This document shows positions 52,106 through 61,448 of a stretch of DNA of 64,000 nt, piece by piece. The DNA is from Muribaculaceae bacterium (lineage in GTDB: Bacteria > Bacteroidota > Bacteroidia > Bacteroidales > Muribaculaceae), in NCBI GenBank assembly GCA_023664185.1, contig JAMPGA010000001.1, positions 15,280 to 79,279 of the forward strand, read 5' to 3'. The notes below the pieces were generated by a model. It searched no databases. It was not told where the DNA came from and worked only from the letters and a program-made list of their open reading frames with translations. A program made the position numbers and the translations under genes. Every line of letters starts with the position of its first letter. The first letter of the stretch is position 1.

Positions 52106-52117
52106 GAAGAAAGATAT

Positions 52118-52822
52118 ATGGCAGTAATCATCAATATAGAGACATCTTCCACAGCATGCTCGGTGGCTTTGACCGCCGAAGGCATGGTGCTTACCCACTG
52201 CGAGGATACAGACGGCCGCAATCATGCTTCATCGCTGAGCGGATATATAAAACATTGCCTCGACTTTGCCTCAGAGCGTGAGATGAAAATCGATGCAGTG
52301 GCCGTATCCATGGGTCCCGGCAGCTATACAGGCCTACGCATTGGCTTGTCGGAAGCAAAGGGGCTGGCCTATGCGCTCGACGTGCCCTTGATTGGAGTTG
52401 ACACACTGAAACTTATGACTTGTCAAGTGATGTTTGCCGCCGAATCGCTCGAAGGCGATGAGATCTTCGTGCCTATGGTCGATGCCAGACGCATGGAGGT
52501 ATATACCGGTGCTTATGATCTTGCACTGAATGAATTGATGGAACAGCAACCCCTGATAATCGACGAAAACAGTTACGACAAACTCCTGCGGTCACAGCGT
52601 CCGGTGCTTTTCTTCGGCAATGGCAGCGACAAGGCCAAAGATGTGATCAAGGCCCCAAATGCACATTGGATTCCTGATATTGTCCCTATGGCTGTAGATA
52701 TGACCGCTTTGTCTGAGAAAGCATATGCCGACGGCTGTTTTATAGATATAGCCTACAGTGTGCCCAACTATATCAAAGATTTTCAAGCCACAAGGCCTAA
52801 AAACAGCGTCCTTGGGCAATGA
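52118..52822 (+). CDS. tsaB: TsaB, tRNA t6A synthesis
   Basis: The 234-residue ASKHA-fold protein forms with TsaD and TsaE the threonylcarbamoyladenosine machinery for tRNA A37. It has INIETSSTACSVAL (about 5-18), HASSLSGYIKHCLD and the key MGPGSYTGLRIGLSEAKGLA (about 66-85). Length is normal. The stop overlaps the methyltransferase start (ATGA). Confidence 0.93.
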   Translation: MAVIINIETSSTACSVALTAEGMVLTHCEDTDGRNHASSLSGYIKHCLDFASEREMKIDAVAVSMGPGSYTGLRIGLSEAKGLAYALDVPLIGVDTLKLMTCQVMFAAESLEGDEIFVPMVDARRMEVYTGAYDLALNELMEQQPLIIDENSYDKLLRSQRPVLFFGNGSDKAKDVIKAPNAHWIPDIVPMAVDMTALSEKAYADGCFIDIAYSVPNYIKDFQATRPKNSVLGQ

Positions 52823-53928
52823 ACACCGACTTCTCACGCCTCCGTCTGAAATATCATGGCAATCAAGCCAAAATAAGCGAAATACTTCAGCTTGAATGTC
52901 GTGAGAAAACTATGTCCAAACTTCCCAAGCTCTGCAGCAATCCGGAATTTGAATTTCCATCGCTCAAAGTGGCTGAGATGGCTACTTCCGAAGCTGTTGC
53001 CAGCATCCATGCTGCAATGGTTGAGCCTGGATCAAAAGTGCTCGACATGACCGCCGGGCTCGGTGTGGATGCCTTTGCGTTTGCTGCAAATAACTGTTCT
53101 GTCACAGCCATCGAGTTGGACACGCACACGGCTGAAGCGCTCAAAAAAAATGTCGTCACCCTCGGCCTTCAGAACCTCATTGATGTTGTTGGGGCTGACA
53201 GTACTGTTTGGCTTGAAAACAATTCGGCCACGTTTGACGTAATATTTATAGACCCGGCTCGTAGAGACGAGTGCGGGAGGCATTTTTTATTGAAAGATTG
53301 TCATCCTGATGTCATATCTCTGATGCCCTTGCTGCTCAGCCGAGCCAGTAAGGTAATAGTCAAGGCTTCTCCGATGCTCAACTGCGATGCCCTTGATGAT
53401 TTTGGAGCAGATGTCTACATCGTTGGCACCACGACTGAATGCAAGGAGCTGGTGTTCACGCTCCCTTCATCCGGCAGCAATATGGTGAAATGTATCACTG
53501 TAGGTCATGGCGAATTTACAGTGACGGGCTCTTCTGATATACCCTTAGGGTTGCCATCTGAAGGCCAGATTTTACTTCAGCCATATCCGACAGTGATGAA
53601 AGCTGGCGGAAACGTGGATATCGACGGGGTGAGAAAGCTAAATGCATTCTCCCATCTATATTTTTCAGAGACGCATGTGAGCTATTTCCCGGGAGAGGCA
53701 TACGAGATACTGGATATAATCCCTTTCAACAAACGGAATGCCAAAAGCCTGAAGGCTAAGTATCCGGAGATCAATGTTGCCGTTCGTAACTTCCCTCTCC
53801 GAGCTCCCGAGCTTGCCTCTATGCTGAAAATAAAGGAAGGGGGATCGTTGATGCTCTTCGGCACTACCGGTCCTGATAATGAAAAACTTTTGATAGTATG
53901 TCAAAAACTCAAACCTCAAACAATATGA
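52819..53928 (+). CDS. Class I SAM methyltransferase with THUMP-like C-terminal domain
   Basis: The 369-residue protein has SAM-binding VLDMTAGLGVDAFAFA (about 74-89), VTAIELD (about 93-99) and a DPARRD motif (about 150-155). The C-terminal part (from about residue 290, GEAYEILDIIPFNKRNAKSL) matches the THUMP-like domain of a Bacteroidetes methyltransferase family. The substrate is probably RNA, from the THUMP-like part; unproven. It overlaps tsaB by ATGA and the ligase start by ATGA. Confidence 0.8.
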   Translation: MNTDFSRLRLKYHGNQAKISEILQLECREKTMSKLPKLCSNPEFEFPSLKVAEMATSEAVASIHAAMVEPGSKVLDMTAGLGVDAFAFAANNCSVTAIELDTHTAEALKKNVVTLGLQNLIDVVGADSTVWLENNSATFDVIFIDPARRDECGRHFLLKDCHPDVISLMPLLLSRASKVIVKASPMLNCDALDDFGADVYIVGTTTECKELVFTLPSSGSNMVKCITVGHGEFTVTGSSDIPLGLPSEGQILLQPYPTVMKAGGNVDIDGVRKLNAFSHLYFSETHVSYFPGEAYEILDIIPFNKRNAKSLKAKYPEINVAVRNFPLRAPELASMLKIKEGGSLMLFGTTGPDNEKLLIVCQKLKPQTI

Positions 53929-55589
53929 CACCCAATTGCCAAAGCCTGAACGAATACATCAGTGTTGCCATAAAGCAATACTGGGAACTTCCGGCTCTCT
54001 CCGACCTCGGGCAGACCACCTCGACGCTGACCTACAAGGACGTGGCTCGCAAGATAGCCAAACTCCATATACTCTTTAAGGAGACTGGTCTGCGTCCCGG
54101 CGACAAAATAGCCTTGTGTGGTAAGAACTCATCGCTATGGTGTGTGGCTTTTCTGGCCACCGTCACCTACGGTGCAGTGATAGTGCCGATTCTCCCCGAC
54201 TTCAAGCCCGACAATATCCAGCAGCTTATTGTGCATGCCGATGCCAAGCTGGCATTTCTTGACGAAAACCACTGGGATGCACTCAACCCCGACGGCCTCC
54301 CGGCTTTGGCCGGAGTGGTTTCGCTCGACGACTTTTCGCTGCTTTTTTCACGCTCCAAGAAGCTGGACCATGCACGAGCCCATCTCAACGAGCTCTTCGG
54401 TCGTGAATACCCCGACCGTTTCACACCCGACGATATTAAATATTTCAAAGAGCAGCGCGACGAACTGTGTCTTATTTCCTACACCTCGGGCTCTACAGGC
54501 TTCTCTAAGGGCGTGATGCTCCCATACCGCTCCTTGTGGTCAAATCTAAAATTCTGTGTTGATCATCTGCCCGCCGAACCGGGAGCCGGAGTGGTGTGCA
54601 TGTTGCCCTTGGCTCATATGTACGGACTAACCACCGATATGCTGCGCCCGTTTGCATGTGGCAATCATATCCGCATCCTCACCCGCACACCCTCTCCGCG
54701 CATCCTCATGGATGCATTTTCCAAGGTGCATCCTCCGGTGATAATCGTTGTGCCACTGATTATCGAAAAGATTATCCGCACACGCGTATTCCCGCTTCTC
54801 GAGAAGCCGCTTATGAAGCTGATGCTAAAAGTGCCCTTCCTCGACGACAAGCTCCTTGCCAAAATCAAGGAACGTCTCAACGAGACATTCGGAGGCAACT
54901 TGCAGGAGCTTATTATAGGCGGCGCAGCCATCAACAAGGATGTTGAGAAATTCCTGCGTCGCATAGGATTCCATTACACCGTAGGATTCGGCATGACCGA
55001 ATGCGGACCGCTCATAGCCTATGCCCCCTGGAACGAAAACCGCATGGCCTCGTGCGGACGCTTTGTAGATCGCATGGAGGGGTATGTCGAGTCAGACGAG
55101 CCGGCAGTCAAACCCGGAGTATTGATGGTGAAGGGCGACAATGTGATGCTGGGATATTACAAGAACCACGATGCCACCAGCCCGGTGCTCAAGGATGGAT
55201 GGCTCAACACGGGCGACATCTGCAACATTGACAAAGACGGCTTTATCTACATCAGAGGCCGCGACAAGAACATGATTCTCGGAGCCTCAGGCCAGAACAT
55301 TTATCCAGAGGAGATTGAGGACAAGCTCAACAATATGCCTTATGTGAGCGAGAGCCTTGTGGTCGATGCTGGTGGCGGCAGGCTCACGGCTCTGATTTTC
55401 CCCGATCTCGAGAGCGCTTCCTCACAGAACATATCGGCCGACGAGATGCAGAAGATCATGGACGACAACATCCGCGCTCTCAACAACGATCTGCCCTCTT
55501 ACTCTCAGATTGTGAACTTCAAAATCCGGGAGGAGGAGTTTGAAAAGACTCCCAAGCGATCTATAAAGAGATATCTCTACAAAGCCTGA
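53925..55589 (+). CDS. AMP-forming acyl-CoA ligase
   Basis: The 554-residue adenylate-forming enzyme has the P-loop SYTSGSTGFSKGVMLPYRS (about 184-202), VGFGMTECGPLIAYA, WLNTGDICNIDKDGF and IRGRDKNMILGASGQNIYP, all of the long-chain acyl-CoA synthetase type. It activates a carboxylic acid, probably a fatty acid, to acyl-CoA. I prefer ATG 53925, which overlaps the upstream stop as ATGA, over ATG 53898. It ends the acyltransferase-to-ligase row. Confidence 0.88.
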   Translation: MTPNCQSLNEYISVAIKQYWELPALSDLGQTTSTLTYKDVARKIAKLHILFKETGLRPGDKIALCGKNSSLWCVAFLATVTYGAVIVPILPDFKPDNIQQLIVHADAKLAFLDENHWDALNPDGLPALAGVVSLDDFSLLFSRSKKLDHARAHLNELFGREYPDRFTPDDIKYFKEQRDELCLISYTSGSTGFSKGVMLPYRSLWSNLKFCVDHLPAEPGAGVVCMLPLAHMYGLTTDMLRPFACGNHIRILTRTPSPRILMDAFSKVHPPVIIVVPLIIEKIIRTRVFPLLEKPLMKLMLKVPFLDDKLLAKIKERLNETFGGNLQELIIGGAAINKDVEKFLRRIGFHYTVGFGMTECGPLIAYAPWNENRMASCGRFVDRMEGYVESDEPAVKPGVLMVKGDNVMLGYYKNHDATSPVLKDGWLNTGDICNIDKDGFIYIRGRDKNMILGASGQNIYPEEIEDKLNNMPYVSESLVVDAGGGRLTALIFPDLESASSQNISADEMQKIMDDNIRALNNDLPSYSQIVNFKIREEEFEKTPKRSIKRYLYKA

Positions 55590-55606
55590 CCTGCTGTCAG
55601 TCAGGC
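55584..55606. terminator. Short hairpin at the convergent gene ends
   Basis: GCCTGAC (55584-55590) pairs with GTCAGGC (55600-55606), then TTCTTG. It spans the ligase stop codon and the end of the CYTH gene and may end both transcripts. Confidence 0.5.
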
Positions 55607-56064
55607 TTCTTGCCGGACTCGGCGAGCGATGAATTGTAATACCTCACATCGCCTGTCACCTCCTTGCCTATGAATGGAGGTAAAGGTGGATTGGCGGTGG
55701 TCTCGGGCATCTCAACCTCGGCCACCGTCAATCCTTCCAGAGGCCCGGCATAACGGTCGATCTCCCATTTCCAGTCTTCATATTCCACAATATATCTATA
55801 CTTGTCCACACTCCATCCCCCGGCCAGACTTGCGGCCATCTCCTCGGCATCACTCTTGGGTATCTGATATTCCCATTCGTCACGACTCACTCCGTGGTTA
55901 AGTCCCTTCACGGTTATCCATGCCTCGTCGTCGCTGATGCGTATTCTCACCGTGGCATGAGGTGCAGTGGATAGGTAAGTCTGCCGGATGTGTCTTACAC
56001 ATGTGGCCATTTCGGCATAAGAATTGTCCTTTACAAGAAATTTTCGTTCTATTTCCTTTGCCAT
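55597..56064 (-). CDS. CYTH-domain protein (triphosphate tunnel family)
   Basis: The 155-residue protein begins MAKEIERKFLV with the E-x-E-x-K motif (E4, E6, K8) and continues ATVRIRISDDEAWITVKGL, WEYQIPKSDAEEM and WEIDRYAG, the CYTH pattern. Family members are triphosphatases or adenylate-cyclase-like; Bacteroidetes members are commonly inorganic tripolyphosphatase-like. The start codon is fixed by the motif. The -7 box at 56070-56077 lies only 5 bases before it. Alone and convergent with the ligase gene. Confidence 0.85.
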   Translation of the reverse strand: MAKEIERKFLVKDNSYAEMATCVRHIRQTYLSTAPHATVRIRISDDEAWITVKGLNHGVSRDEWEYQIPKSDAEEMAASLAGGWSVDKYRYIVEYEDWKWEIDRYAGPLEGLTVAEVEMPETTANPPLPPFIGKEVTGDVRYYNSSLAESGKKPD

Positions 56065-56069
56065 CGTAT

Positions 56070-56077
56070 CAAATATA
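56070..56077 (-). promoter_or_regulatory. CYTH gene -7 box, probable leaderless start
   Basis: On the minus strand TATATTTG matches TAnnTTTG and ends 5 bases before the CYTH ATG, leaving no room for a leader. No good -33 element is seen. Confidence 0.5.
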
Positions 56078-56100
56078 GGGTATGTTTATTGTTTTTTGAG

Positions 56101-56108
56101 TAATTTTG
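56101..56108 (+). promoter_or_regulatory. -7 box for the DUF5686 gene
   Basis: TAATTTTG matches the consensus and lies 54 bases before the ATG. The -33 region is not clear. Confidence 0.55.
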
Positions 56109-56162
56109 CAAAAATAATAATTCACATTTCCACATACAAATTTCTAAGGTAAAAAATCGGAC

Positions 56163-58715
56163 ATGCGCTTGCGCACATTCATCTTATTTTTAACTCTGAC
56201 GCTTTCGATGGCCGGGCTTAAATTGTCGGGAGGCAATGTCACCATCAGCGGCACCGTACTCGACGCTTCGAGCCTCGAGCCTGTGCCCTATGCCACCGTC
56301 ATTCTTCAGGGCACTGAGCGCGGTGTGCTGTCTGATGAGCTGGGGCATTATTCAATCACCACGGCTCTACCCTTCGACTCTATCAAGTCGTCGGCAATGG
56401 GCTATGAATCAGCCACATTTAAAGCTCCATCGCTCAAAAAGAGCGTAGTCAAATTCGACATAAAGCTCAAACCGGTAGGTGTTGCTCTAAACACACTCAC
56501 TGTGAAGCCGCGCAAGGAACACTACTCCAAAAAGAACAATCCCGCCGTAGAATTCATGCAGCGCATCCGAGCCACCCGCGACGATGGAGACCCTCGTAAG
56601 ACAAAAGAAGCTTATAATTACGATAAATACGAGCGTATCACCCTGGCAGTCAACGACTATCACCATTCCACGGACTCAAGCGGAAAGGAAGGAAAGTTTG
56701 ACTTTGTTAAGGAGTATATCGACACGTCGCTGCTCACAGGAAAGCCTATCCTTAACATTTCTGTGCGCGAAAAATCGTCTACAATACACCATCGCAAAAC
56801 ACCGGAAAGCGAAAAAGAGTATGTACATGGACTAAGGCGATCAGGCATGGACGAATTCATCGACCAACAGAGCCTGCAGAAACTCTATGAGGATGTGATG
56901 AGAGAGGTGGATGTGTATCAAAACGATATTAACCTGCTGCAGACTCGTTTTGTGAGTCCTCTTTCACGTATAGCCCCAGATTTCTACAAGTTTTATCTTT
57001 CAGACACAGTCAGGATTGACTCTGTGGAGTGTGTGGAACTCACTTTCGTGCCCCGCAATTCATCATCCATGGGTTTCACTGGCCGAATATATGTACCTAA
57101 AGGTGATTCCACAATGTTTATAAAAAAGATTGTATTGCGTGTGCCCCACGACATCAACCTCAATTTTGTAAACAACATGCTTATAATCCAGGAGTTTGAG
57201 CGCGACACCGACGGCACAAGGCTCAAAGCCACAGATGAGCTTGTGATGGATGCCACACTTCTGCCCGGTATGCCCGGATTGTATACGCGCAGAAAGACTG
57301 TCTATACCGGCCATAACTATACACCTCTCAAAGATCAAAGCATTTTCAACCGCGGTCTGTCTCAGATCTACGATGCTGCAGCCTATGCCCGCGACGACAG
57401 CTATTGGGAAGGAAATCGACGTGCGCCTATAGCTAAAGGCGAAAAAAACATGGAGCAGATGATGGAGCGCTTCAGAGCAGTACCCTTGTTCTATTGGGGT
57501 GAAAAGCTGGTGAGAATATTCTCAAAAGGATATATTCCCACTGGCAAACATTCCAAATTTGACATCGGGCCTCTCACATCAACCTTCTCGCACAATGAGG
57601 TGGAGGGTTTTCGCCTGCGCCTCGGAGGTATCACTACAGCCAATCTATCGCGCCGATGGTTTGGACGCGTTTACGGGGCATATGGATTCAAGGACAAGAA
57701 GTGGAAATATGGCTTTGAGGCAGAATACTCGTTCAACGACAAAGAGTATCACTCCCGCGAATTCCCGGTCCACGCTCTGCGAGCCACTCATCTTTTCGAT
57801 ATGAAGATGCTTGGCCAAAGCTTCATCACAAACAATCAGGACAATATGTTTCTGTCATGGCGAAGAGCCAAGGATGTGCAGATGCTATATCACCGTGTCA
57901 GCAAGCTGGAATATATCATGGAGCTTGAAAACAATTTCTCGCTCACAGCCAGATTGCAGAACGAGCGTATGGAGCCTACCCGATACATGAACTTCATAAA
58001 CGGATATGGTAAAAGTTTCGGCCACTACACCACCAACTCTATAAAGGTGGAGCTGCGATATGCACCCGGCGAAAAGTTCTTCCAGATGACTACCGGAAGA
58101 CTCCCGATAAATTTCGATGCCCCGATCTTCACCCTCTCCCACACACTGGCTCCCCGCGGCATCCTGGGAAATGACTTTGGTGTCTCCACCACCGAGGCTT
58201 CGTTCAGCAAGCGATTCTGGTTCTCGGCCTTCGGATATACCGATATATTGCTAAAAGGCGGCCACACATGGACCCAATCCCCCTATCCCGATCTCCTCAT
58301 ACCCAATGCCAACCTTTCGTATTTCATACAGCTTGAGACATTCCCCCTGCTCAATCCCATGGAGTTTATCAACGACTCTTACCTGCAGTGGGACTTCACC
58401 TATTGGGTCAACGGAGCACTCTTCAACCTCATCCCTGGATTCAAGCGCCTCAAATTGCGCGAGGCACTGATATTCCGAGGGCTGTGGGGACATTTGAGCG
58501 ACAAAAACAAGCCTTGGATCCATCAGCAACTCTATCAATTCCCCGCCATTACGCACACAAGGCTCATGACCAATACTCCCTATATGGAGGCAGGTGTAGG
58601 CATTGACAATGTGTTTAAGGTGCTGAGAATAGATTATACCTGGCGTCTCACATATCGCAACGATCCTTATGCCTGCCGTGAGGGCATACGATTTATGTTT
58701 CACTTCTCATTCTGA
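56163..58715 (+). CDS. DUF5686 outer-membrane protein with carboxypeptidase-like domain
   Basis: The 850-residue secreted protein has a signal peptide (about 1-24) and an N-terminal CarboxypepD-reg-like beta domain (about 25-108; VTISGTVLDASSLEPVPYAT). The rest is a large DUF5686 region rich in alternating beta strands, ending FMFHFSF, a terminal aromatic as in outer-membrane barrels. The family is widespread in Bacteroidetes and of unknown role. A short barrel gene follows after 74 bases. Confidence 0.83.
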   Translation: MRLRTFILFLTLTLSMAGLKLSGGNVTISGTVLDASSLEPVPYATVILQGTERGVLSDELGHYSITTALPFDSIKSSAMGYESATFKAPSLKKSVVKFDIKLKPVGVALNTLTVKPRKEHYSKKNNPAVEFMQRIRATRDDGDPRKTKEAYNYDKYERITLAVNDYHHSTDSSGKEGKFDFVKEYIDTSLLTGKPILNISVREKSSTIHHRKTPESEKEYVHGLRRSGMDEFIDQQSLQKLYEDVMREVDVYQNDINLLQTRFVSPLSRIAPDFYKFYLSDTVRIDSVECVELTFVPRNSSSMGFTGRIYVPKGDSTMFIKKIVLRVPHDINLNFVNNMLIIQEFERDTDGTRLKATDELVMDATLLPGMPGLYTRRKTVYTGHNYTPLKDQSIFNRGLSQIYDAAAYARDDSYWEGNRRAPIAKGEKNMEQMMERFRAVPLFYWGEKLVRIFSKGYIPTGKHSKFDIGPLTSTFSHNEVEGFRLRLGGITTANLSRRWFGRVYGAYGFKDKKWKYGFEAEYSFNDKEYHSREFPVHALRATHLFDMKMLGQSFITNNQDNMFLSWRRAKDVQMLYHRVSKLEYIMELENNFSLTARLQNERMEPTRYMNFINGYGKSFGHYTTNSIKVELRYAPGEKFFQMTTGRLPINFDAPIFTLSHTLAPRGILGNDFGVSTTEASFSKRFWFSAFGYTDILLKGGHTWTQSPYPDLLIPNANLSYFIQLETFPLLNPMEFINDSYLQWDFTYWVNGALFNLIPGFKRLKLREALIFRGLWGHLSDKNKPWIHQQLYQFPAITHTRLMTNTPYMEAGVGIDNVFKVLRIDYTWRLTYRNDPYACREGIRFMFHFSF

Positions 58716-58789
58716 AATAACGCACTTTCCACACAACAAAACCTCAGTTTCAACTGTTATACATAAAACATAGTCATCCATTCATCACC

Positions 58790-59335
58790 ATGCTTCATAA
58801 ATCAGCCATTATAGCATCCCTGGCAGCATTGCTTATTTCTCTTTCCGCCAATGCTCAAGAGAATATCAAGCCGCGAAAATCGCTCGGCGTGACAGCCGGA
58901 TATGTCACCACAAACCAAAGCGCATCAGCAGGCTTGCAATTCTCATATGCTTTCTCGTCACACTTTGTGCTGGCACCCTCAATCGACTACGTCTTCCGCC
59001 ACCACAACCGCGACGCCATCCTGTTTAACATTGACTATCATGGTCCATGGCAGCTTGATGCTTCAGGAAAATGGTATGTTTATCATATTCTCGGCATCAA
59101 TTACGGGTCATGGAACCGCCATATCCCCAATCATAGCTCTACTGCACCCACAGCCCGTGGCGAGGGTGGCCCCGACGATGTCACCACACGTCGCAACCAC
59201 ATAGGTTTTGACTTCGGTCTGGGTTTTGCTTATAATGTCACCCCCACCATGCGCATCACTTGCCAGGGCAAGTTCAACTGGATCAGACACGACAACACAG
59301 GCCTCTTCAATATGGGCATCAGCTACGTGTTCTGA
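58790..59335 (+). CDS. Small outer-membrane beta-barrel protein
   Basis: The 181-residue protein has a signal peptide (about 1-22, ending NAQ). The mature part is amphipathic strands (LGVTAGYVTTNQSASAGLQF, HIGFDFGLGFAYNV) and ends in MGISYVF, a C-terminal Phe barrel signal. It resembles outer-membrane porin or opacity-type barrels of about eight strands. Function is unknown. It ends 4 bases from the convergent kinase-like gene. Confidence 0.72.
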   Translation: MLHKSAIIASLAALLISLSANAQENIKPRKSLGVTAGYVTTNQSASAGLQFSYAFSSHFVLAPSIDYVFRHHNRDAILFNIDYHGPWQLDASGKWYVYHILGINYGSWNRHIPNHSSTAPTARGEGGPDDVTTRRNHIGFDFGLGFAYNVTPTMRITCQGKFNWIRHDNTGLFNMGISYVF

Positions 59336-59339
59336 ACGG

Positions 59340-61421
59340 CTATTTCTCTGTTTTCTTCGGCAATATCAACACAAAGCGTGAGCCAGGCCCAGGGTATGAT
59401 GTGTCGAGCTTAATATCGCCCCCCAGCCTGCGGGCTATGATGCGCGATATGGTCAGACCCAATCCGGCTCCCTGAGTGTCGCGGTCGAGCTTCACAAACC
59501 TGTCGAAGATCTTCTCGCGGTTCTCGGCGTTTATGCCTATACCGGTGTCGGTTACAGAAAATTCCACCACATCCTTTTTCAGATCCTCCTTATAGCTTAA
59601 AATAATCGAGCCTTTTGAGGTAAACTTTGCCGCATTGGTAAGCAGATTGTTGAGTATCTGCTGCACTCGGGCCGGGTCGGTGAACATATCCACTCTCTGG
59701 CTTGCAGGATCCAGGCTTAATGAAACGCCTGGCTTCACACGGTGCTTCATGGCTTCAATTGTAGCCATGCAGAGGGTCTGCACATTCACAACCTGCGAAT
59801 GTATTGGCATTGAGGGCGAGGACTCCATTTCGGAAAGACGGAGCACATCGTTGATTATAGTGGAGAGCAGTTCGGAATTAAGCTCAAGCATATCGGCAAA
59901 ACGTGCTATATGTTTGGTGCCGGTAACTTCTACACAGTCAGCTATAAGTCGGGAATACTCTGTGATGGCCTGGAGAGGCACCTTCACCTCATAGCTCATG
60001 TTTTTTATGAAATCGCTTTTGAGGTTATTGGCCTTCTCAGCCTGCGTGCGCGCCCTGACCGACTCCTCCCTCGAAATCCTCAGGCTCTCGCTTTCAGCTC
60101 GGAACAGGTCGTTGCTCCTGCGCAGATTCACAGCCATCTCCTTGTTTTTGCGCGACTTGTTCATCAGCATAATCACCAGGATCACAAGAATTACGAGAAT
60201 TACAAACGATCCCATGATTATGAAACGCTGTATTCTGGCATACCCCTCGGCTCTCTCCTTTTCCAGCTGCCCCAGATGATGCTTCATATCGTAGAGCGAG
60301 TAAGCCACCTGAAGCTCACGAAAAGATCCGTGGGTCCGTTCCTTGAGCTCGTGTTCAAGGAGGTTTATGTATTGCTTAGAGGCTTCGGAAAAGAGATGGG
60401 CATTGCCCAGAGAGTCGGCACACAGCATCAGTTTGCGTGTGGCTGCCAGACGGCGCGGTGCGGGTATCTCTGAATTCTGCAATAGCTTGGCGGCCTTTGC
60501 ATAATCGTGATGATACATTGAGTAGTATATATCTGGTGCTGGGAAACTCTCGTAGGTCTTCAGTATTGCCGAATCCTTGTCATGATAATTCATGGCTTGA
60601 CTGTAGAAATCCTCCACTTGAGCTGGTGTGAGATACTCGTAGTTGGAGAGCATCCTGGTATAGATGGTATAGTATGTGGCGTCATAGTTGCGATAGACTC
60701 GGCCTCGGTCGTGATAATATTTTTCCAGACGTTCCACATTCTTTATAAGGCTCATGTCTGAGTCAATGGACTTTTTAGGCTCCAGTGTCGAATAGGCCGT
60801 GGAGGCATGCACATTGTAAGCATTCCGGATGGCAAAGGATGTGGCCGGAAGACGTCTCACCAGAGCACCGAGAGAGTCCATATAGTTCGTGAGTATTTCC
60901 GAGCTTGAGTTGACCGAAAGAAGCATGCACACACCGTGAAGCAGCTCAATGTGGTCATACTCATCATCGGTATTCTTTTCTCCCATCCGGGTAAGAATTT
61001 CCCCTAAGAATTTTTCACGCTCCGCCTCATCGCCATAACGGCCTTTGCGCATATTGTCCATGAGGGTGATGAAAGTGAGAGTCTCTCGCCTATCCTCACT
61101 TTCAGGCCACTCCATAGTTTTGACCTTCAATATTTTGAGCAGAGAGTCGCTCCTCATATACCGATTGGCCTGATTGCGGATAATGTCGAGCGCGGCAGCC
61201 TGGTCGTTGGCTCGACGAGCCACGTCAATGGCCTGCATTCCCACATGGTTTGATTTAGCCCTCGGCAATAGATCATACAAGTTGGTGAGAATGGCCAAAG
61301 AGTCGGCCGGTGTCTTGACTTTGGCCAGCTGTGAATACAGTGAATCCTCGTCGGCTTTGATGCGAGCCAACGAAAGGCCTGGAATGAGCGCTATGATTAA
61401 AAATAAAACAATGTGCCTCAT
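59340..61421 (-). CDS. Sensor histidine-kinase-like protein with Tyr in place of the H-box His
   Basis: The 693-residue protein has a signal peptide (about 1-19), a periplasmic helical TPR-like sensor (about 25-390), one span (about 398-417), a coiled coil and a kinase core. The dimerisation helix reads NMSYEVKVPLQAI, with Tyr477 (codon at 59991-59993) where the phosphoacceptor His belongs. ATP-binding motifs persist: NLLTNAAKF (about 590), DTGIGINAE, QGAGLGLTIS. It is probably a pseudokinase or an ATP-dependent sensor partner. It follows gph by 27 bases on the same strand; no response regulator is near. Confidence 0.85.
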   Translation of the reverse strand: MRHIVLFLIIALIPGLSLARIKADEDSLYSQLAKVKTPADSLAILTNLYDLLPRAKSNHVGMQAIDVARRANDQAAALDIIRNQANRYMRSDSLLKILKVKTMEWPESEDRRETLTFITLMDNMRKGRYGDEAEREKFLGEILTRMGEKNTDDEYDHIELLHGVCMLLSVNSSSEILTNYMDSLGALVRRLPATSFAIRNAYNVHASTAYSTLEPKKSIDSDMSLIKNVERLEKYYHDRGRVYRNYDATYYTIYTRMLSNYEYLTPAQVEDFYSQAMNYHDKDSAILKTYESFPAPDIYYSMYHHDYAKAAKLLQNSEIPAPRRLAATRKLMLCADSLGNAHLFSEASKQYINLLEHELKERTHGSFRELQVAYSLYDMKHHLGQLEKERAEGYARIQRFIIMGSFVILVILVILVIMLMNKSRKNKEMAVNLRRSNDLFRAESESLRISREESVRARTQAEKANNLKSDFIKNMSYEVKVPLQAITEYSRLIADCVEVTGTKHIARFADMLELNSELLSTIINDVLRLSEMESSPSMPIHSQVVNVQTLCMATIEAMKHRVKPGVSLSLDPASQRVDMFTDPARVQQILNNLLTNAAKFTSKGSIILSYKEDLKKDVVEFSVTDTGIGINAENREKIFDRFVKLDRDTQGAGLGLTISRIIARRLGGDIKLDTSYPGPGSRFVLILPKKTEK

Positions 61422-61448
61422 GATGTTATGGTTTATGGTCTGTAGTGT

